Shown: positions 23,365 to 34,592, numbered from the stretch's first letter. The stretch: DNA of 64,000 nucleotides from Mactra quadrangularis (GCA_025267735.1 CM046299.1:36718887-36782886); one strand, 5' to 3'. Numbers and translations: made by a program. Notes: generated by a model from the sequence alone, not told the origin.

Positions 23365-23745
23365 GATCATGTTCGTTAGGGTTGTACGGCGCACCAACAC
23401 AAAAAGGTCTTATAAGAAAAAGTTAAGTATCGCATACGATGATACAGATTAAAAAAGTTCTTTAAGTGAATTTACTTTAAAATGTTTGTCACGAATGTAT
23501 TTAAGATCCTGACAGTCGTGGAGAAGTGTTTTACATTGAAATGCTTCCTCTCATTTGAGAAGGTGTGAATGTGTACAATCATAATTATGCGATTCTTAAC
23601 TTTTTGAAAGAGAGAAATGTTAATAATTATATGTAGAGCTTAACATAGTTAATTTCGTTCGACTTAATAGTATCATTGATTGCTTTTGACGCGATATGAT
23701 CTTTTTGTGTTGGTCCGCCGTAAAACCCTAACAAACAAACATGTT
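23365..23745. mobile_element. Two LINE 3' ends in inverted, outward-facing arrangement
   Basis: 23370-23575 is a minus-strand LINE 3' end (starts TACGGCGCACCAACACAAAA, includes part of the Cys/His tail region). 23580-23745 is a plus-strand LINE 3' end (GCGATTCTTAACTTTTTGAA to CCGTAAAACCCTAACAAACA). They meet near 23577, so both outer borders are LINE tails. The structure is a ~380-bp palindrome-like unit, and both halves have lost the enzymes. Confidence 0.75.
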
Positions 23746-24337
23746 ACGTGGTATTGTAAACGTCACAAGCATAGTTGTCGCATGCTCAGGCAATTAATTT
23801 ATGCAAGAAGTTTTACTCGGAAAAAACATATGATTGTGAATTTTAGTCTTACGAAATTGTTATTATGAACATATGTTGACATAAGGGTTAACGTAAGTAA
23901 ACACAACTTGGTTCCAATTACACAATTCACTCTATATTGAATTTAAGTAATTAAGAAATAACTTACAGTTGCCTATATTTTGTTGTCTATTCTAACATAG
24001 GCACGTGCGTTTACACTCTTTATTTAATGTGACGTCATCTATGCTTTATTATTCTACAAAATATAGCCTCGTGACGGCTGTTGAAATTTTACTCCCTACG
24101 TTAAATGCGCAAAGCTGAAAATGGCGCCCGAGTTTATTAGGGTTGACTTTTACAATTTGGTTTCTATTCTATAATTAAGATATAAATATTTTTTGTTCGG
24201 AATAAGAAACACCTCTGTGAGAATTGTGTGAATAAATGCTATTTTCGGTCTTTGCACTGGGGTGGATTTCAACTGCATGACGTTTCTGACAGTTAAAAAT
24301 AGTTCTATAAATATATCGTTTTTAAGTATTTATTTTA

Positions 24338-24607
24338 TTGGATTTAACGCCGTATCAACACAATTTAGGTCTTTCACGGCGTCCAGCGCACCTAACCTAG
24401 CTTTCCTGGACCATTGTCTATAACCAGTACTCACCTACCCTTCCACAAGGCCGGAAACTTCTCCATATTATCTAATCAATGGAGGAAAATCGACATTATT
24501 GTCAAATTTTCATGGAAGGGTATAACCTCCCCGGGTGGGATTCGAACCCGCACCCCCTCGGGCACGAGTATCCAAATCCCGGCGCGCTACCGACTGCGCT
24601 ATCGACC
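24338..24607 (-). mobile_element. tRNA-derived SINE inside the foldback
   Basis: Minus copy of the 20857 SINE (tail TTAACGCCGTATCAACACAA, B box GGGATTCGAACCC, A-box complement CTGCGCTATCGACC). Flanked by a 14-bp duplication with one mismatch: AAGTATTTATTTTA at 24324-24337 and AAGTATGTATTTTA at 24608-24621. Confidence 0.88.
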
Positions 24608-24679
24608 AAGTATGTATTTTACGATGTTAGAATCGAAATAACTAACAGTTGTATATATTTTGTTTTCTAATAAAATATA

Positions 24680-24895
24680 GGCACTCGTTTGATGCGCTTA
24701 TTAAATCACTCGTGCTAGAGCACTCGTGATTTAATCATACGCGCATCACAACTCGTGCCTATATTTTATAAGACAACAAAATATAGACAGCTGTAAGTTG
24801 CTTCTTAAATAAAACACAGGCACGAGTTGCGATGCGCGTATGATTTAATCACGAGTGCTTTAGCACAAGTTATTTAATTATCGTATCAAACGAGG
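24680..24895. repeat. Nested palindromes in the foldback interior
   Basis: ATATAGGCACTCGTTTGATG, TTAAATCACTCGTGC and their complements (GCACGAGTTGCGATGCGCGT, ATGATTTAATCACGAGTGC) alternate in both orientations. They form at least two hairpins. Confidence 0.7.
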
Positions 24896-25222
24896 ATGAA
24901 ATGAGACAGCGGAACCGGGAAATGCTAGGACTTAGAAAACATCTTGAAGTAGGTTTATTTCATGATAGAATCTTTTTAAACTCAATTTATACCGTTTTCG
25001 TTCAAGTAATGAGGTTATTACATGTTTTACATTTACTGACATGTTCCAATGTTCTGTTTATGTTAACCCTTATAAACTCGGGCGCTTTTTTCGGCTTTGC
25101 TCTTCTAACGTGGGGAGTAAAATTTCAACAGCCGTCACGAGCTATATTTTGTTGAATAATAAAGCATAGATGACGTCACATTAAATAAAGAGTGAAAGCG
25201 CACGTGCCTATGTTAGAATTCA

Positions 25223-26089
25223 GGTTCAATAATATGCTGATATTCTAAGCTAATTATATATAAAAAAAACCCTATCGCAGCAGTGTATTATTCTTGCTCA
25301 GCAGTGTATTGTTCTTGTTTTGTCCACTACAGTTGTCCATATGCAAGACCAACCGCTTCTCTCCATGTAACTTGTTGAAATGATGTAACATTGAAACTAC
25401 ACTATTGGCCCCTTTATCAACATTACAACTGATAGCTACATAAATTAAATAGAATATCTGGGATCCTGAATATCAGAAAGAATATAGAAGAGATGTTGCT
25501 ATAACACCAGCTGTATACAATATACTAGAAATAAGGGATAAACCAATTTTTAAGAAACTCTAATAACTCATAACTGTGCCATGTTCTCATTTTTTAAAAT
25601 ATATATATCTAATAATTTCGAAACTCGGTACATTTGAAGAGTTAAATAATTCTTTATATAATATAATGATTTTAAACATCTAACTACAGAATTAAGACTG
25701 TGGCTAGATTTTAAAATCATATTTCAAAAAGTCAAAGAAATATATCAAACCACATGATTGCAAGTACATAGTGTTTTTATACATTGAGTAAATGCCACAA
25801 CATTTTTAATACTATAAACCTGAAGCTTCACACGAAACACCAAAACCTCCGCATTTCCTGGGTGTTTTAAAAAATAAAGGTATAACTTGCTGTGAGTAAA
25901 GAGGATACATGACTTGCTGTGCATAGTCAAATGAGTAATGTAGAGTCTCGTCCTAACTGCATTCAGGTTGTCCTCGTCTTTGTTTTCCAGGTGAAAGTTG
26001 AGAAAATACAGACTTTGACATGTCACATCGCTGTCGGTATAAATCTCTTTCCATTTTCACTTTTTCTATATGCCTATTGTAGTTTAAAA
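25223..26089. other. No gene recognised
   Basis: AT-rich, with short frames only. Confidence 0.45.
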
Positions 26090-26746
26090 TCAACCAAGAT
26101 TTCTCTTGTTCAGTAAAGGATCCACTCTCCGTGTAGTCGTTAATCGGGATGATATGGTCTGTCTGGTGGGGGGTTTTTCAACTGCAGGTACTATGTCCTG
26201 CTCACTTATTACATTTTCATACAGGTCTGGGGGTGTAACCCAGTTTTTAATATTAGACCTGCGTCGTTTCTTTGGAGGACTACATGGGGGAATCTCGGGT
26301 ATCGAGATATCCCCACAGGAGTCGCTACTAATATTTATGCAGGAAGTTTCAGAAGATATGTTAATGACATCTTTCATTGTAGGTCTTTTCAGAGGTCTCT
26401 TAAGGCTTTTCTTAGGGTAAAGAGATAAAGACTTCGATTTGACGGGCGTACTATGACCCTTGGGGCGAAAATTGTCCTCGCCAGAGTCTACGTCCATATA
26501 AGTATGTTGTTGTCCACACTGAATCTCCTCATCTGAAGAGGGAGACTCAAGTACTAATATCTCCTGATAAGAATGCAAGTACGGGTTTGGTGGTGGCATT
26601 GTACCACGCACCGGGCTGTCAGAGGAACTGTCCGAGTCTTTAATAAAACTAGATTCGTACGAGTCCAAATCATTGTCAGAGTCCGTGTCACTATCCGAAC
26701 TGAAGGTAGCCCCCTCTCCGGTACATCTATGTAAGAACTGTGACAT
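26090..26746 (-). CDS. Acidic Ser/Asp-rich nuclear-type protein, unknown
   Basis: About 218 codons, open throughout. Residues ~15-50 are very acidic and Ser-rich (DSDTDSDNDLDSYESSF, KDSDSSSDSPVRG). A second acidic patch (SPSSDEEIQ) is followed by Lys/Pro-rich sequence (YPKKSLKRPLKRPT) and a likely nuclear localisation signal (PPKKRRRS). The frame may begin at a splice acceptor (CACATGTCACAG) rather than at an ATG; both fit. It lies downstream, on the same strand, of the zinc-finger pseudogene at 27380-28560 and may be its next exon. Role in DNA or chromatin binding is only an inference from composition. Confidence 0.5.
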   Translation of the reverse strand: MSQFLHRCTGEGATFSSDSDTDSDNDLDSYESSFIKDSDSSSDSPVRGTMPPPNPYLHSYQEILVLESPSSDEEIQCGQQHTYMDVDSGEDNFRPKGHSTPVKSKSLSLYPKKSLKRPLKRPTMKDVINISSETSCINISSDSCGDISIPEIPPCSPPKKRRRSNIKNWVTPPDLYENVISEQDIVPAVEKPPTRQTISSRLTTTRRVDPLLNKRNLG

Positions 26747-26889
26747 GTGTGTTTATGTAAAAGTAGACAAACAGAATAGGGTAAGTATGGCTGTTATATA
26801 TGGCGTATGGAATTGGACGGACACACGATATGGCAGGACCGCGAAGTGGGTACGGGTGAATTTCAAAATACATAATCCTTAGAAAATAC

Positions 26890-27380
26890 ACTTACCTTTT
26901 ATTTTTGCAGAGGAGTGGAAAAGTAGACAACCGCCTCGAAGGTGGTATTGTGAGTTGTTACATCTTCTAGCAGTTTACCAGCTTCTAGTATAAGTATAAG
27001 TTGTAACAACAAAAGATTAGGAAACAGTAAAACCGTTATGGAATAAGATGTTGGACAGCAGTTGAAGTTACTGCAGAGTACGCACAGACAGAAACAGGGC
27101 ACTGTTCCAATCATATTTTTGAAAGGACCAAGTGAGACCCGACGTAAACTCAAGTCAGTTCCTGCAGCCCGTTTATATATTTCAAAAATGTTAGTTTTTT
27201 GTCGAAGAAGAACATGAGCCTGATTCAATATGAACACTATTGAGGTAAATGTTTGCAAAGCAATATTTGAAGTAAAACACACTTAAAGTTCACAATGTCA
27301 AGTTTATAACATAAGCAACACGGTGTTAACAAACATTCGTAAGCATCTGTAGGGTGTATCTATACTCAGTATGTTTTGTA
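26890..27380. other. Probable intronic DNA, no exon supported
   Basis: A minus-strand splice donor-like AAAAGGTAAGTG lies near 26890-26900. No recognisable protein on either strand. Confidence 0.35.
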
Positions 27381-28560
27381 TTTTACTTAGTTCCTCTTCT
27401 TGACCACTGACTTGAGGGGCTTTTGGTGAAACAGACTCTATCTTACTAGAGGCGGAATGTATTTGCTCGGCAAGCCTCTTCTCAGTCCTGTTGAGCTATC
27501 TAATGTATCAACACTAAGTCCTATGGTCTTGTCATTATTCCTGATAGTTCGGCTATTCCAGTCAATAGCCGACACAATCTTGGCCATACAATTTTGGAAG
27601 ACCGCTTCACTTATGCCATCTCGCTTAGTTGTGAACTATAGGTCCTCATCTGTCTGGGTTTGGGCGTCGAAGGCTGTAGGCTCTCTTTTGAGTGTGTTCC
27701 AAAACTCTGGAGACTTGGGGCTCGGGTCTCCTAGTAGCTTGTCAAATGTCATCTCTCCATGATATGTCTGAGATGACACATCATCTGCTAGATTGTTTGA
27801 GTCAACCAGAGTGTCTAGACCGTCTTAAAACTGGCAAGTGTGGTGTTGTAAGAGACTGAAAACTGGCTGTCGTAGCTGGTGGTAATACTGAAGGCTGGTT
27901 TGATGCTGGGTTGCTTGGTAATTTCAATGTTGGCTGGGTCGTTTGTGTAAGGACAGCTGTCAGGACTGAGATATTACTTACTTTGTTGTAATCAGGGATG
28001 TAGGGTGTAGTAGGGCTGTAAGTTTCATCTAAAACTGGGGCGTTTTCTCTGGTCAATCTTAGTTTCTTTGTTGGCTGCTAAGCTGGTGTCATATGGGGAT
28101 CATGTACTTTGATCGGTTGACTTTGAAACATTTCTAAATCAATTGTACGAGTATCATACTCATTTAGGAGTAAGTTATCCAATTCATTTATCTGCTCGTG
28201 GCGGTAGTCAATACAATCTGCTTTGTTTGGGTTTTACGGCGCACTATATCATCAGCAATCTGTCCGGTGAATGTGTTTTGTACGAGGCATTGTTGTTTAT
28301 TTGTGATCCCACCGGAGTAAGCCATCAGTTTGTGGCGGTGGTAGCTGCTCACATGACTATTTCATGTGTCCAGGGAGGTACATCTAAACATGCACTTTGA
28401 ACAATGAAAAGGAGTTTCATCCAAAAATAGGTGTGTGTTTTAACACATGTCCAATAACCCTGTATCGAGCCTCCTTGTAGGACTTTCCCACCTTCTCACA
28501 GTGTAGACATACTTTATCTGCTGAGGGATTGTTCTAGGAAAGGCAGTCTGAAAATACAGG
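27380..28560 (-). pseudogene. Broken C2H2 zinc-finger gene, cut by a tiny LINE tail
   Basis: Reading the minus strand from 28540, a finger CLHCEKVGKSYKEARYR...GHVLKH (C-x2-C-x16-H-x3-H) is followed in a new frame by HCSKCMFRC...HVSSYHRHKL. Then GGITNKQQCLVQNTFTGQIA runs into about 23 bases of LINE tail near 28222-28245. The protein continues as CIDYRHEQINELDNLLLNEY, an amber stop after HDPHMTPA (near 28075), then ENAPVLDETYSPTTPYIPDY and a Thr/Pro-rich part. After another frameshift near 27825 it reads VSSQTYHGEMTFDKLLGDPS and FQNCMAKIVSAIDWNSRTI. At least three lesions. The family is not recognised. Confidence 0.55.
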
Positions 28561-28639
28561 GAAATAGTCGTTTACTTTGCTGCTCGAAACAAGTATATGT
28601 ACCGTTGATCTTCAGTCATTGGTAGTTTTTCATCTGGGT

Positions 28640-28745
28640 TGTTAGGGAGAAATGAAATTTTTTCAAGGTCAGGGAAAAGTCAGGGAATTCTGAAATTAGT
28701 CAGGGAAGTTTGAAAAATAAGCAAAAGTCAGGGAATTTTGTAAGT
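28640..28745. repeat. GTCAGGGAA-word repeat cluster
   Basis: GTCAGGGAA occurs repeatedly here, and again at 30515-30570. The second cluster ends GTGGGAACCCTG at 30598, which as CAGGGTTCCCAC is a hAT-type terminus. The two clusters may be the subterminal regions of one ~2-kb non-autonomous element (about 28630-30598); the left terminus is not clear. Confidence 0.45.
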
Positions 28746-30500
28746 GAAGAATTTTGGTCAAACAGTAGGAAGCAAAATAAGTAAAGGCTAAGGCAGTCTT
28801 CTATTATTTTGGATATTTTATTGATATTTATCATAATGAGTATCTTTATTATTCTTGTTAACATCTTACTCTGAAAACATGCTTATGTCTAAAGATTAGG
28901 ATACAGTAACTAAGTTCTCTAGGAAGAAGTTGAAAGGGGTTTAAGTACCCTTTGCCTTACTGCATTTTGCTTTTTATGTAGATCTTTCATTACCTGTCTT
29001 ATTGTTTTTGTTCAATTTAGTTTACCATTGATTACTATATAAATTATATTCAAGTAAAATGTGTGCCTGTTTTAGTCAATCCTCTAATGTATGTTTAAGA
29101 ATGTAACGTCTTTGAGCATGACCTGTGTTATCAAATACTTCTCATTTCGTATAAGTGTATGCATACTAAATGAAAATAAGCAGCTTAAGGGTCATTCCAA
29201 ATCACTCAAAAACCAAAAAAAAATCCCAGTTCAAGTCTTAGATTTTGCTGACATTTTAACCACATCAAATTAAACCTTATTCATGAAGAAATCCAAAATT
29301 TTAGTATTGTGCTCCAAATAGTTTTTGAGATATAGACATTTGAAGTTGGTACATACTGCACTATTATTGAAGTTAGAAATTGATCAGTTTTGAGCCACCC
29401 TTGAGGGCAAAAGTTATAAAGAAAAAGAGCTCTCAAGCCTTGAAGGTCCCTTAAGTCCTTATATGTACTCACATTTAGGTTAATATTTGAGTTTAATAAT
29501 CATTTAGATTCTTTTTTTTAGCAGTATTGATCTGAAAATGGCCCTGCGGCCAATTTGCGCAAAAAGTTATTACAGTGCTGTAAACGTCTTGATTTATTAA
29601 TTGCTATATTTTCTTTATTTTTCAAGATATTACTTGAAAATTTTCAGGGAATGGTCTTATAATCATAATTGATGTGTATTATAAAATTATGGTCTTAATA
29701 TATTGTTAATCAATAAAAGAAAAATATTTTTTGTATTTTATACAAGGGTACCCCCTCTTTTTTTTACGAAATAAGTTTTTTCCATAAGTTTGGTGTGCTA
29801 TACTTTTTTTTATTTCTTAGGATATTCTTATAAAAATGGGTATACATTGCATTCAAATAAGTTTAAAACTATTTGTCTTGAAGAAAATAGTCTCTAAAAG
29901 TGGCCCTAGCATTCAAGTGGCATAAAAAAGTGACAAATGCTAACACTTTGAAACTTTTTGATTGCATTATCCTACTATAATTATATTGATATCTTACTAA
30001 AAATAGAAAATGCCTTCTTATTCCTTGGGTTGAAAAATCATTTTAAAAAATTTGTTTTTCCAAATCCAGACTGGATTTCTTGGTCTTTACTAGAATTCAA
30101 GTTTAGATTTATGGACATGCAATTGTTTATTAGAATTTGAACTTAATTTCGAGCGAAGAAAAAAAAATGTTTAAAAAATATTATTGTAGTAAACTGTTGC
30201 TTTATATAGCGGTTTGACCAAATTTTTATGAGTGGAGCAAGGAAATAAATATATATTTCTTTGTAAAAACCGTCAAAATTAAGGTGCGAACGAATCCAAA
30301 GAACACATAATCAACTTGTTGTGGCCTAAGATGGTGCATCAAATGGCTTGTCGAGGATTATAATGCGCAGCTCTTTTTGGAAATTTTAGAATGGCATAGG
30401 ATAGTTCCTTCCTGCATAATCCCCAAATTGTGCAATAGTAATCAATATGTGGAAGGAGATAAGTATTTAACTATACATTTAGTGCTCAAAGATTGTGAAA
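28746..30500. other. Interior of possible hAT-like element, no gene
   Basis: Strongly AT-rich with runs of T and A. No open frame with a motif. The flanking GTCAGGGAA clusters are the only structure noticed. Confidence 0.4.
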
Positions 30501-30509
30501 ACTTGACAC

Positions 30510-30598
30510 TGTTACCGGTCAGGGAAAAATGATTTTGGTCAGGGAAAAATCAGGGAAAAGTCAGGGAATTTTGATTTCTCATCTTTGTGGGAACCCTG
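30510..30598 (-). repeat. Right GTCAGGGAA cluster with hAT-type end
   Basis: GGTCAGGGAAAAATGATTTT, then GGTCAGGGAAAAATCAGGGA, then the terminus GTGGGAACCCTG. Confidence 0.5.
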
Positions 30599-31039
30599 TT
30601 GTATGCAATGTACCTATGCGATTTTAATTCAACCAATAATGCTAGTTTAGTTAAGTGTTTTTCGCCAAATTTCTCGTTAAGATTTTTTGTATGTAAATGT
30701 ATTGTATTAAGTTTAATTGAAAATTGCAAGAAACATGTCATTAACACACATATATATATGTAGTTCAATGCAAATGTGAAACTGCTGTTCTGTATAACTT
30801 TATGAGTAAATTCAACGTAACTCCTTTTACAACTTAATTGTTTGTTCAGTTTATGTGGCTTAAAGAAAAAGCAAAATTAAAATTTTTCTCCTATGCCATA
30901 AACTATATATATGTGAATTGTTGACTACATACAACAACCGTAAATGAAGGTTAATTTCAATAAAAAATATATGTCACCGGCTTATTAAATTCTTAATGTA
31001 GCAATCGTTGAGTTAAGAAATGATACAAATAGTAACTTA
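30599..31039. other. No gene recognised
   Basis: AT-rich intergenic or intron sequence downstream of the Myb/SANT-like exon. Confidence 0.4.
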
Positions 31040-31196
31040 CCAAATTGCTCCATTTCTCACGGATTTGAACCACCGTTCTCGGTCCATTTCCTAGCGCATT
31101 GATCTTCTCGGCGATATCAGCCCATATTTGGTCGTACCGTTTCTTGCTATTTGAACAAGAATAACATGATTTCAATTGACTATGCAGGGTTTGCAT
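31040..31196 (-). CDS. Myb/SANT-like DNA-binding exon (Harbinger/NAIF1 type)
   Basis: The minus-strand frame reads KKRYDQIWADIAEKINALGN then GPRTVVQIREKWSNL, the last two helices of a Myb/SANT-like (MADF-related) domain. It ends at a good splice donor (CAATTTG|GTAAGTTAC). Such domains occur in the second protein of Harbinger transposons and in host NAIF1-like proteins. Upstream codons (MQTLHSQLKSCYSCSNS) may be intron. No other exon of this gene was found nearby, so it is either an isolated fragment or has large introns. Confidence 0.55.
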
Positions 31197-31559
31197 TAGT
31201 TACATTCGTGTAACTAATTGTTAAACTTCTGACATTGTCAAGTTTAGTGAAAACAAATGTGTTTGAAGTATGCTTGGTTATAATATCTGATATGTGTTAA
31301 AGTATTTCTAATTGTAGCTTAAGACCAGGGTTGCGTTTTACTAACGTACATGAACAATGTAATTTGACAAGAAAGGATATGACATAATTCTTATGTACAT
31401 GTATTATATGATGAGTTATAATTATTCCAAAGTATTACATGTAAAATGTGACATCAGTATGCTCATATACTTGTCGGTCGATCACAAAATATGCATATAT
31501 TTAGTAAAGAAAGGATAACATGGGTATGTAATAAATTTTTACTGACGATATTTTATTTA

Positions 31560-31832
31560 TTGGAGTTAACGCCGTATCAACACAATTTAGGTCATTTCAC
31601 GGCGTCCAGCGCACCTAACTTAGCTTTCCTGGACCATTGTCTATAACCAGTACTCACCTACCCTTCCACAAACCCGAAACTTCTCCATATTATCTAATCA
31701 ATGGAGGAAAATCGACATTATTGTCAAATTTTCATGGAAAGGTATAACCTCCCCGGGTGGGATTCGAACCCGCACCCCCTCGGGCACGAGTATCCAAATC
31801 CCGGCGCTCTACCAACTGCGCTATCGACCCGG
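31560..31832 (-). mobile_element. tRNA-derived SINE
   Basis: Minus copy of the 20857 SINE (AGTTAACGCCGTATCAACAC through GCGCTATCGACCCGG). An imperfect duplication of ~18 bases (TTTTTACTGACGATATTT / TTTTTACTGATGAGATTT) flanks it. Confidence 0.86.
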
Positions 31833-31909
31833 GTTTTTACTGATGAGATTTGAGCTTATGTATTTATTATGAACAATTGTATTACTTGTGCAATGTTAAG
31901 CATATCACC

Positions 31910-32675
31910 AAGATGGTAACAAAGTTGGTTGCGCTGCATATGGAATTCTTTTGTTGCAAGAATGCGATTGCCTGACCAGGCATCCATATTTACAGCTGAA
32001 GTCAAAGCAATAGATCTTGCTTTATCATACATATCAAATAGTATTAATAGTTATTTTATCATTTTCTCAGATTCTCTATCTGTATTGTTGGCCATAAAAA
32101 TCGTAATTCAGACAATATTCTTATTAAAAGTATCGAATTGAAATTACATGAAATTTTAAAACCTAAAGCAGTACACCTCAGTACAGCAGCCATATTGGTA
32201 TACAAGGAAATGAAAAAGTTAATATTTGGCCAAAGAATCTTTAAACCTTCAACCAGTGGATATCAAATTGCCAAGCAGTGACTTCAAATGTTCAATAACC
32301 ACGTTAGTTAAATCAAAATGGCAAACGTCGTGGAACAATGCAAGTTTAAATTAATTACGTGACATAAAGCCAACCCTTATTTCATCTTCGTCAATTATAT
32401 ATTCTAATCGCAGAGATCAAATAGTAATTTCGCGATGTAGAATTGGTCATACTAGATTAACACATTCATACCTTCTAAAAAGAGAAGAAGCACCTAAATG
32501 CATACCATTTGACGAGCACTTCAATGTAAAACACGTTCTCCTTGACTGTCAGGATCTAAAATACATTCGTGACAAACATTTTAAAATAAACTCGCTTAAA
32601 GAACTTTTTGAATCTGTACCACCATATGCTATACTTAACTTTTAGAAATAAATGTGTATAATAAGATATAGAGTT
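31910..32675 (+). mobile_element. I/Nimb-type LINE fragment (RNase H to tail)
   Basis: Starts inside RNase H (AAGATGGTAACAAAGTTGGT) and has MRLPDQASIFTAEVKAIDLAL and FSDSLSVLLAIK motifs. The Cys/His tail shows CIPFDEHFNVKHVLLDC: the second Cys is changed to Phe. It runs to ATAATAAGATATAGAG and then loses the family 3' tail. Several small indels. Confidence 0.85.
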
Positions 32676-33579
32676 TTTTCGGCGTAGCTGTCTAAGCTGG
32701 ATTTTGATCTACATTTCTGTATAATGACGTCTCTGGGATTTCGGAATTCCGCCGTTCTATTGGATGATTTTATAAGCACTGAGAATGACGTACGGGGGAA
32801 ACAGAGAAAAACCCCCTCTTCGATTGGATGGCCCTGACACGCGCGAAAAAATAAAGGCCACACTATTGTAATGCAGTGTTTTACGAAATTTTGCTTCGTT
32901 CGTAGATTATTTTTTGGGGGTAGACTTCTATTGCTTTCCAAAGTGTTTTTTTAATTTTGTAACAATAAAAAGTTACGTGTCAAACACAATATTTTATGGG
33001 TAAAATGAATTACGTCTCCAGATGTGAACCGGTTTCTAGTAAAAAGTCTGACATATTACCCAATAATTATTAAATTAGCCTCACTACGTCCAGTTTCCGG
33101 GGTTTACACTTTGAGAGTCACAGCTCCACACATATAGACCAGTTCATTGTTATTGTTATGATGTCTATAAATAGTAACAAGGAGCTGATTAAGACTACAG
33201 GTAACCGTTCGCTGGTTGGCAAGAAATGATAGCGAGTAAATACAATGAAAACACAGTAATTTTAGAATTGCAATTACTAAGTCATTTATCATCAAACAAT
33301 TTTGCATTTTATATCACTAGAAAGGTCTTGAAATTCATATTTTGAATATCTAAAAATTATTTGTCAAAAAGAATTGTTTTTTGTTGGCGAGTGTTTTAAT
33401 GATCTGCCCAATGAAACATTTAATATTCATAGCTCGAAGAGTTATGTTTAATCAATTTAATCGTGCGGTTAAAGTGCTACTAGGGTATCAGTATTTTTTG
33501 TGAGCCACAAAATAAGAAATCTAGATGAATCGGTCTAGTAAACGCAGTTGTACCCCTTGTATATAAGTATATTAAAGGT
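32676..33579. other. No gene recognised
   Basis: A minus-strand frame at 32642-32941 is open for ~99 codons but has no recognised motif and overlaps the LINE end. The rest is AT-rich. Confidence 0.35.
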
Positions 33580-33822
33580 ATGTTGGAAAAATCAAAGGGA
33601 GGTAACTTGACAATTCCCTGTGGTTATCAGTGTACGGCAATTGCATTGGCTGTCATATTGTTTACGGTAGGCAATCATGTGCCAAGTCTGCGAAACTGGT
33701 CTGCAAATGTTGTTGATGAAGTGATGATGCGTGGTCACAACTTGTATGAGCAAATACTAACGGAATCTGGCAATCCATCACCACGTCAAAAAATAGGTTT
33801 TAACATTAGTGGTCCTATGTAA
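33580..33822 (+). CDS. Short open frame with C-x3-CTAIAL motif, unknown
   Basis: About 80 codons: GGNLTIPCGYQCTAIALAVI, then HVPSLRNWSANVVDEVMMRG and HNLYEQILTESG. A cysteine followed by an Ala/Leu helix and an acidic helical phrase resembles the start of papain-fold cysteine peptidase domains found in large mobile-element proteins, but this is weak. No upstream exon or downstream active-site His is seen. Probably a fragment. Confidence 0.3.
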   Translation: MLEKSKGGNLTIPCGYQCTAIALAVILFTVGNHVPSLRNWSANVVDEVMMRGHNLYEQILTESGNPSPRQKIGFNISGPM

Positions 33823-33829
33823 ATGGCTC

Positions 33830-33888
33830 TTCTGTGACCTTTGACCTTTTCCTCAGGTGAGCACCCAGGGCCCTTTGGGCCCTCTTGT
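33830..33888. repeat. Dispersed repeat end, GGGCCCTTTGGGCCCTCTTG
   Basis: GTGACCTTTGACCTTTTCCT and a short GGGCCC palindrome followed by a T run; resembles the 3' end of a dispersed molluscan repeat. Confidence 0.45.
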
Positions 33889-33939
33889 TTTTAAATCGAC
33901 GCCGTTTGTCTTTTTTAAAGACATTTCTTGTTATCATTA

Positions 33940-34027
33940 ATACAGTTTGAATTATTAGTATCATTAATGGCTGTCGGCGCGATATAACCTTTCTGTGTTG
34001 GTTCGCCGTAAAACCCAAACAAACAAG
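33940..34027 (+). mobile_element. LINE 3' tail only
   Basis: TACAGTTTGAATTATTAGTA to CGCCGTAAAACCCAAACAAA matches the last ~88 bases of the I/Nimb-type LINE. A dead-on-arrival insertion that interrupts the frame of the exon at 34030-34270. Confidence 0.85.
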
Positions 34028-34029
34028 CA

Positions 34030-34276
34030 TTTCACTTTGAAATGGCTCTAAAATAGGTTGAAAATTATTGAAGATTTCAGATAATGGCTTGTTGTTTTTC
34101 TGTACATGGGGCAAAATTTTTTTTAACTTGGATGATAAATGGCCCATGTGTAGAAACCATTGATACAACTGTAATTGATATGTACTTATCAAATTGTACT
34201 TACTAATCATGTTTGCCTGAAATGTGTCCATTCCTGTGAATCCAAATACGGCTGCATCCCCAATGGCTCCAATCAT
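34030..34276 (-). CDS. Exon of unknown gene, truncated by LINE tail
   Basis: After a splice acceptor (ACATTCATTGCAG at its 5' end) the minus strand reads MIGAIGDAAVFGFTGMDTFQ, YNLISTYQLQLYQWFLHMGH and KKILPHVQKNNKPLSEIFNN. It is well-formed protein and ends where the LINE tail begins. No family recognised. Confidence 0.4.
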
Positions 34277-34499
34277 CTGCAATGAATGTTGGTTAAGTAC
34301 ATTTCCGAAGGCTTGGATTTAACAGGTTTGATTTGAAAGGTGTATTTCATGCTGGACACACAGGGCTGGTGAAATCTTGAAATTGTTTACTCAAGCAATT
34401 TTTTTGTTCATTTTCTGAATTATAAGTGCGTTAATCTGACGACCGAGATCAAATTTTTGTAGCCTAAACAAAAAAAACAAAAAAAACCAACCAAACAAA

Positions 34500-34592
34500 C
34501 AAAAACTAATATATTACGTGACTAGCATTTCGAACTTGCATCGCATGATTCGTAGTGTGTCATGCTAACCACTACGCTACTGACGCATCACG
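34500..34592 (-). mobile_element. Degenerate tRNA-headed SINE fragment
   Basis: Minus strand A-box-like AGTAGCGTAGTGGTTAGCAT, close to the 1186 SINE, and a decayed B box AGTTCGAAATG. Confidence 0.5.

Larger units (their letters stand above)
23990..25222. mobile_element. 1.2-kb foldback element with ~165-bp inverted arms
   Basis: Left arm, from TTCTAACATAGGCACGTGCG at about 23990 to ~24155, pairs with the right arm from ~25060 to 25222. The arms share GTGACGTCATCTATGCTTTA, CGTGACGGCTGTTGAAATTT and GGCGCCCGAGTTTAT-like sequence. Inside, smaller palindromes lie at 24680-24895 and a SINE has inserted at 24338-24607. No transposase seen. Confidence 0.78.

Noticed and set aside
26090..28560. Endogenous viral element
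   Set aside because: The acidic frame and zinc-finger segments prompted the idea, but no viral polymerase, capsid or other hallmark is present.
32642..32941. 99-codon minus-strand frame
   Set aside because: Overlaps the end of a LINE, has no motif and no splice context.
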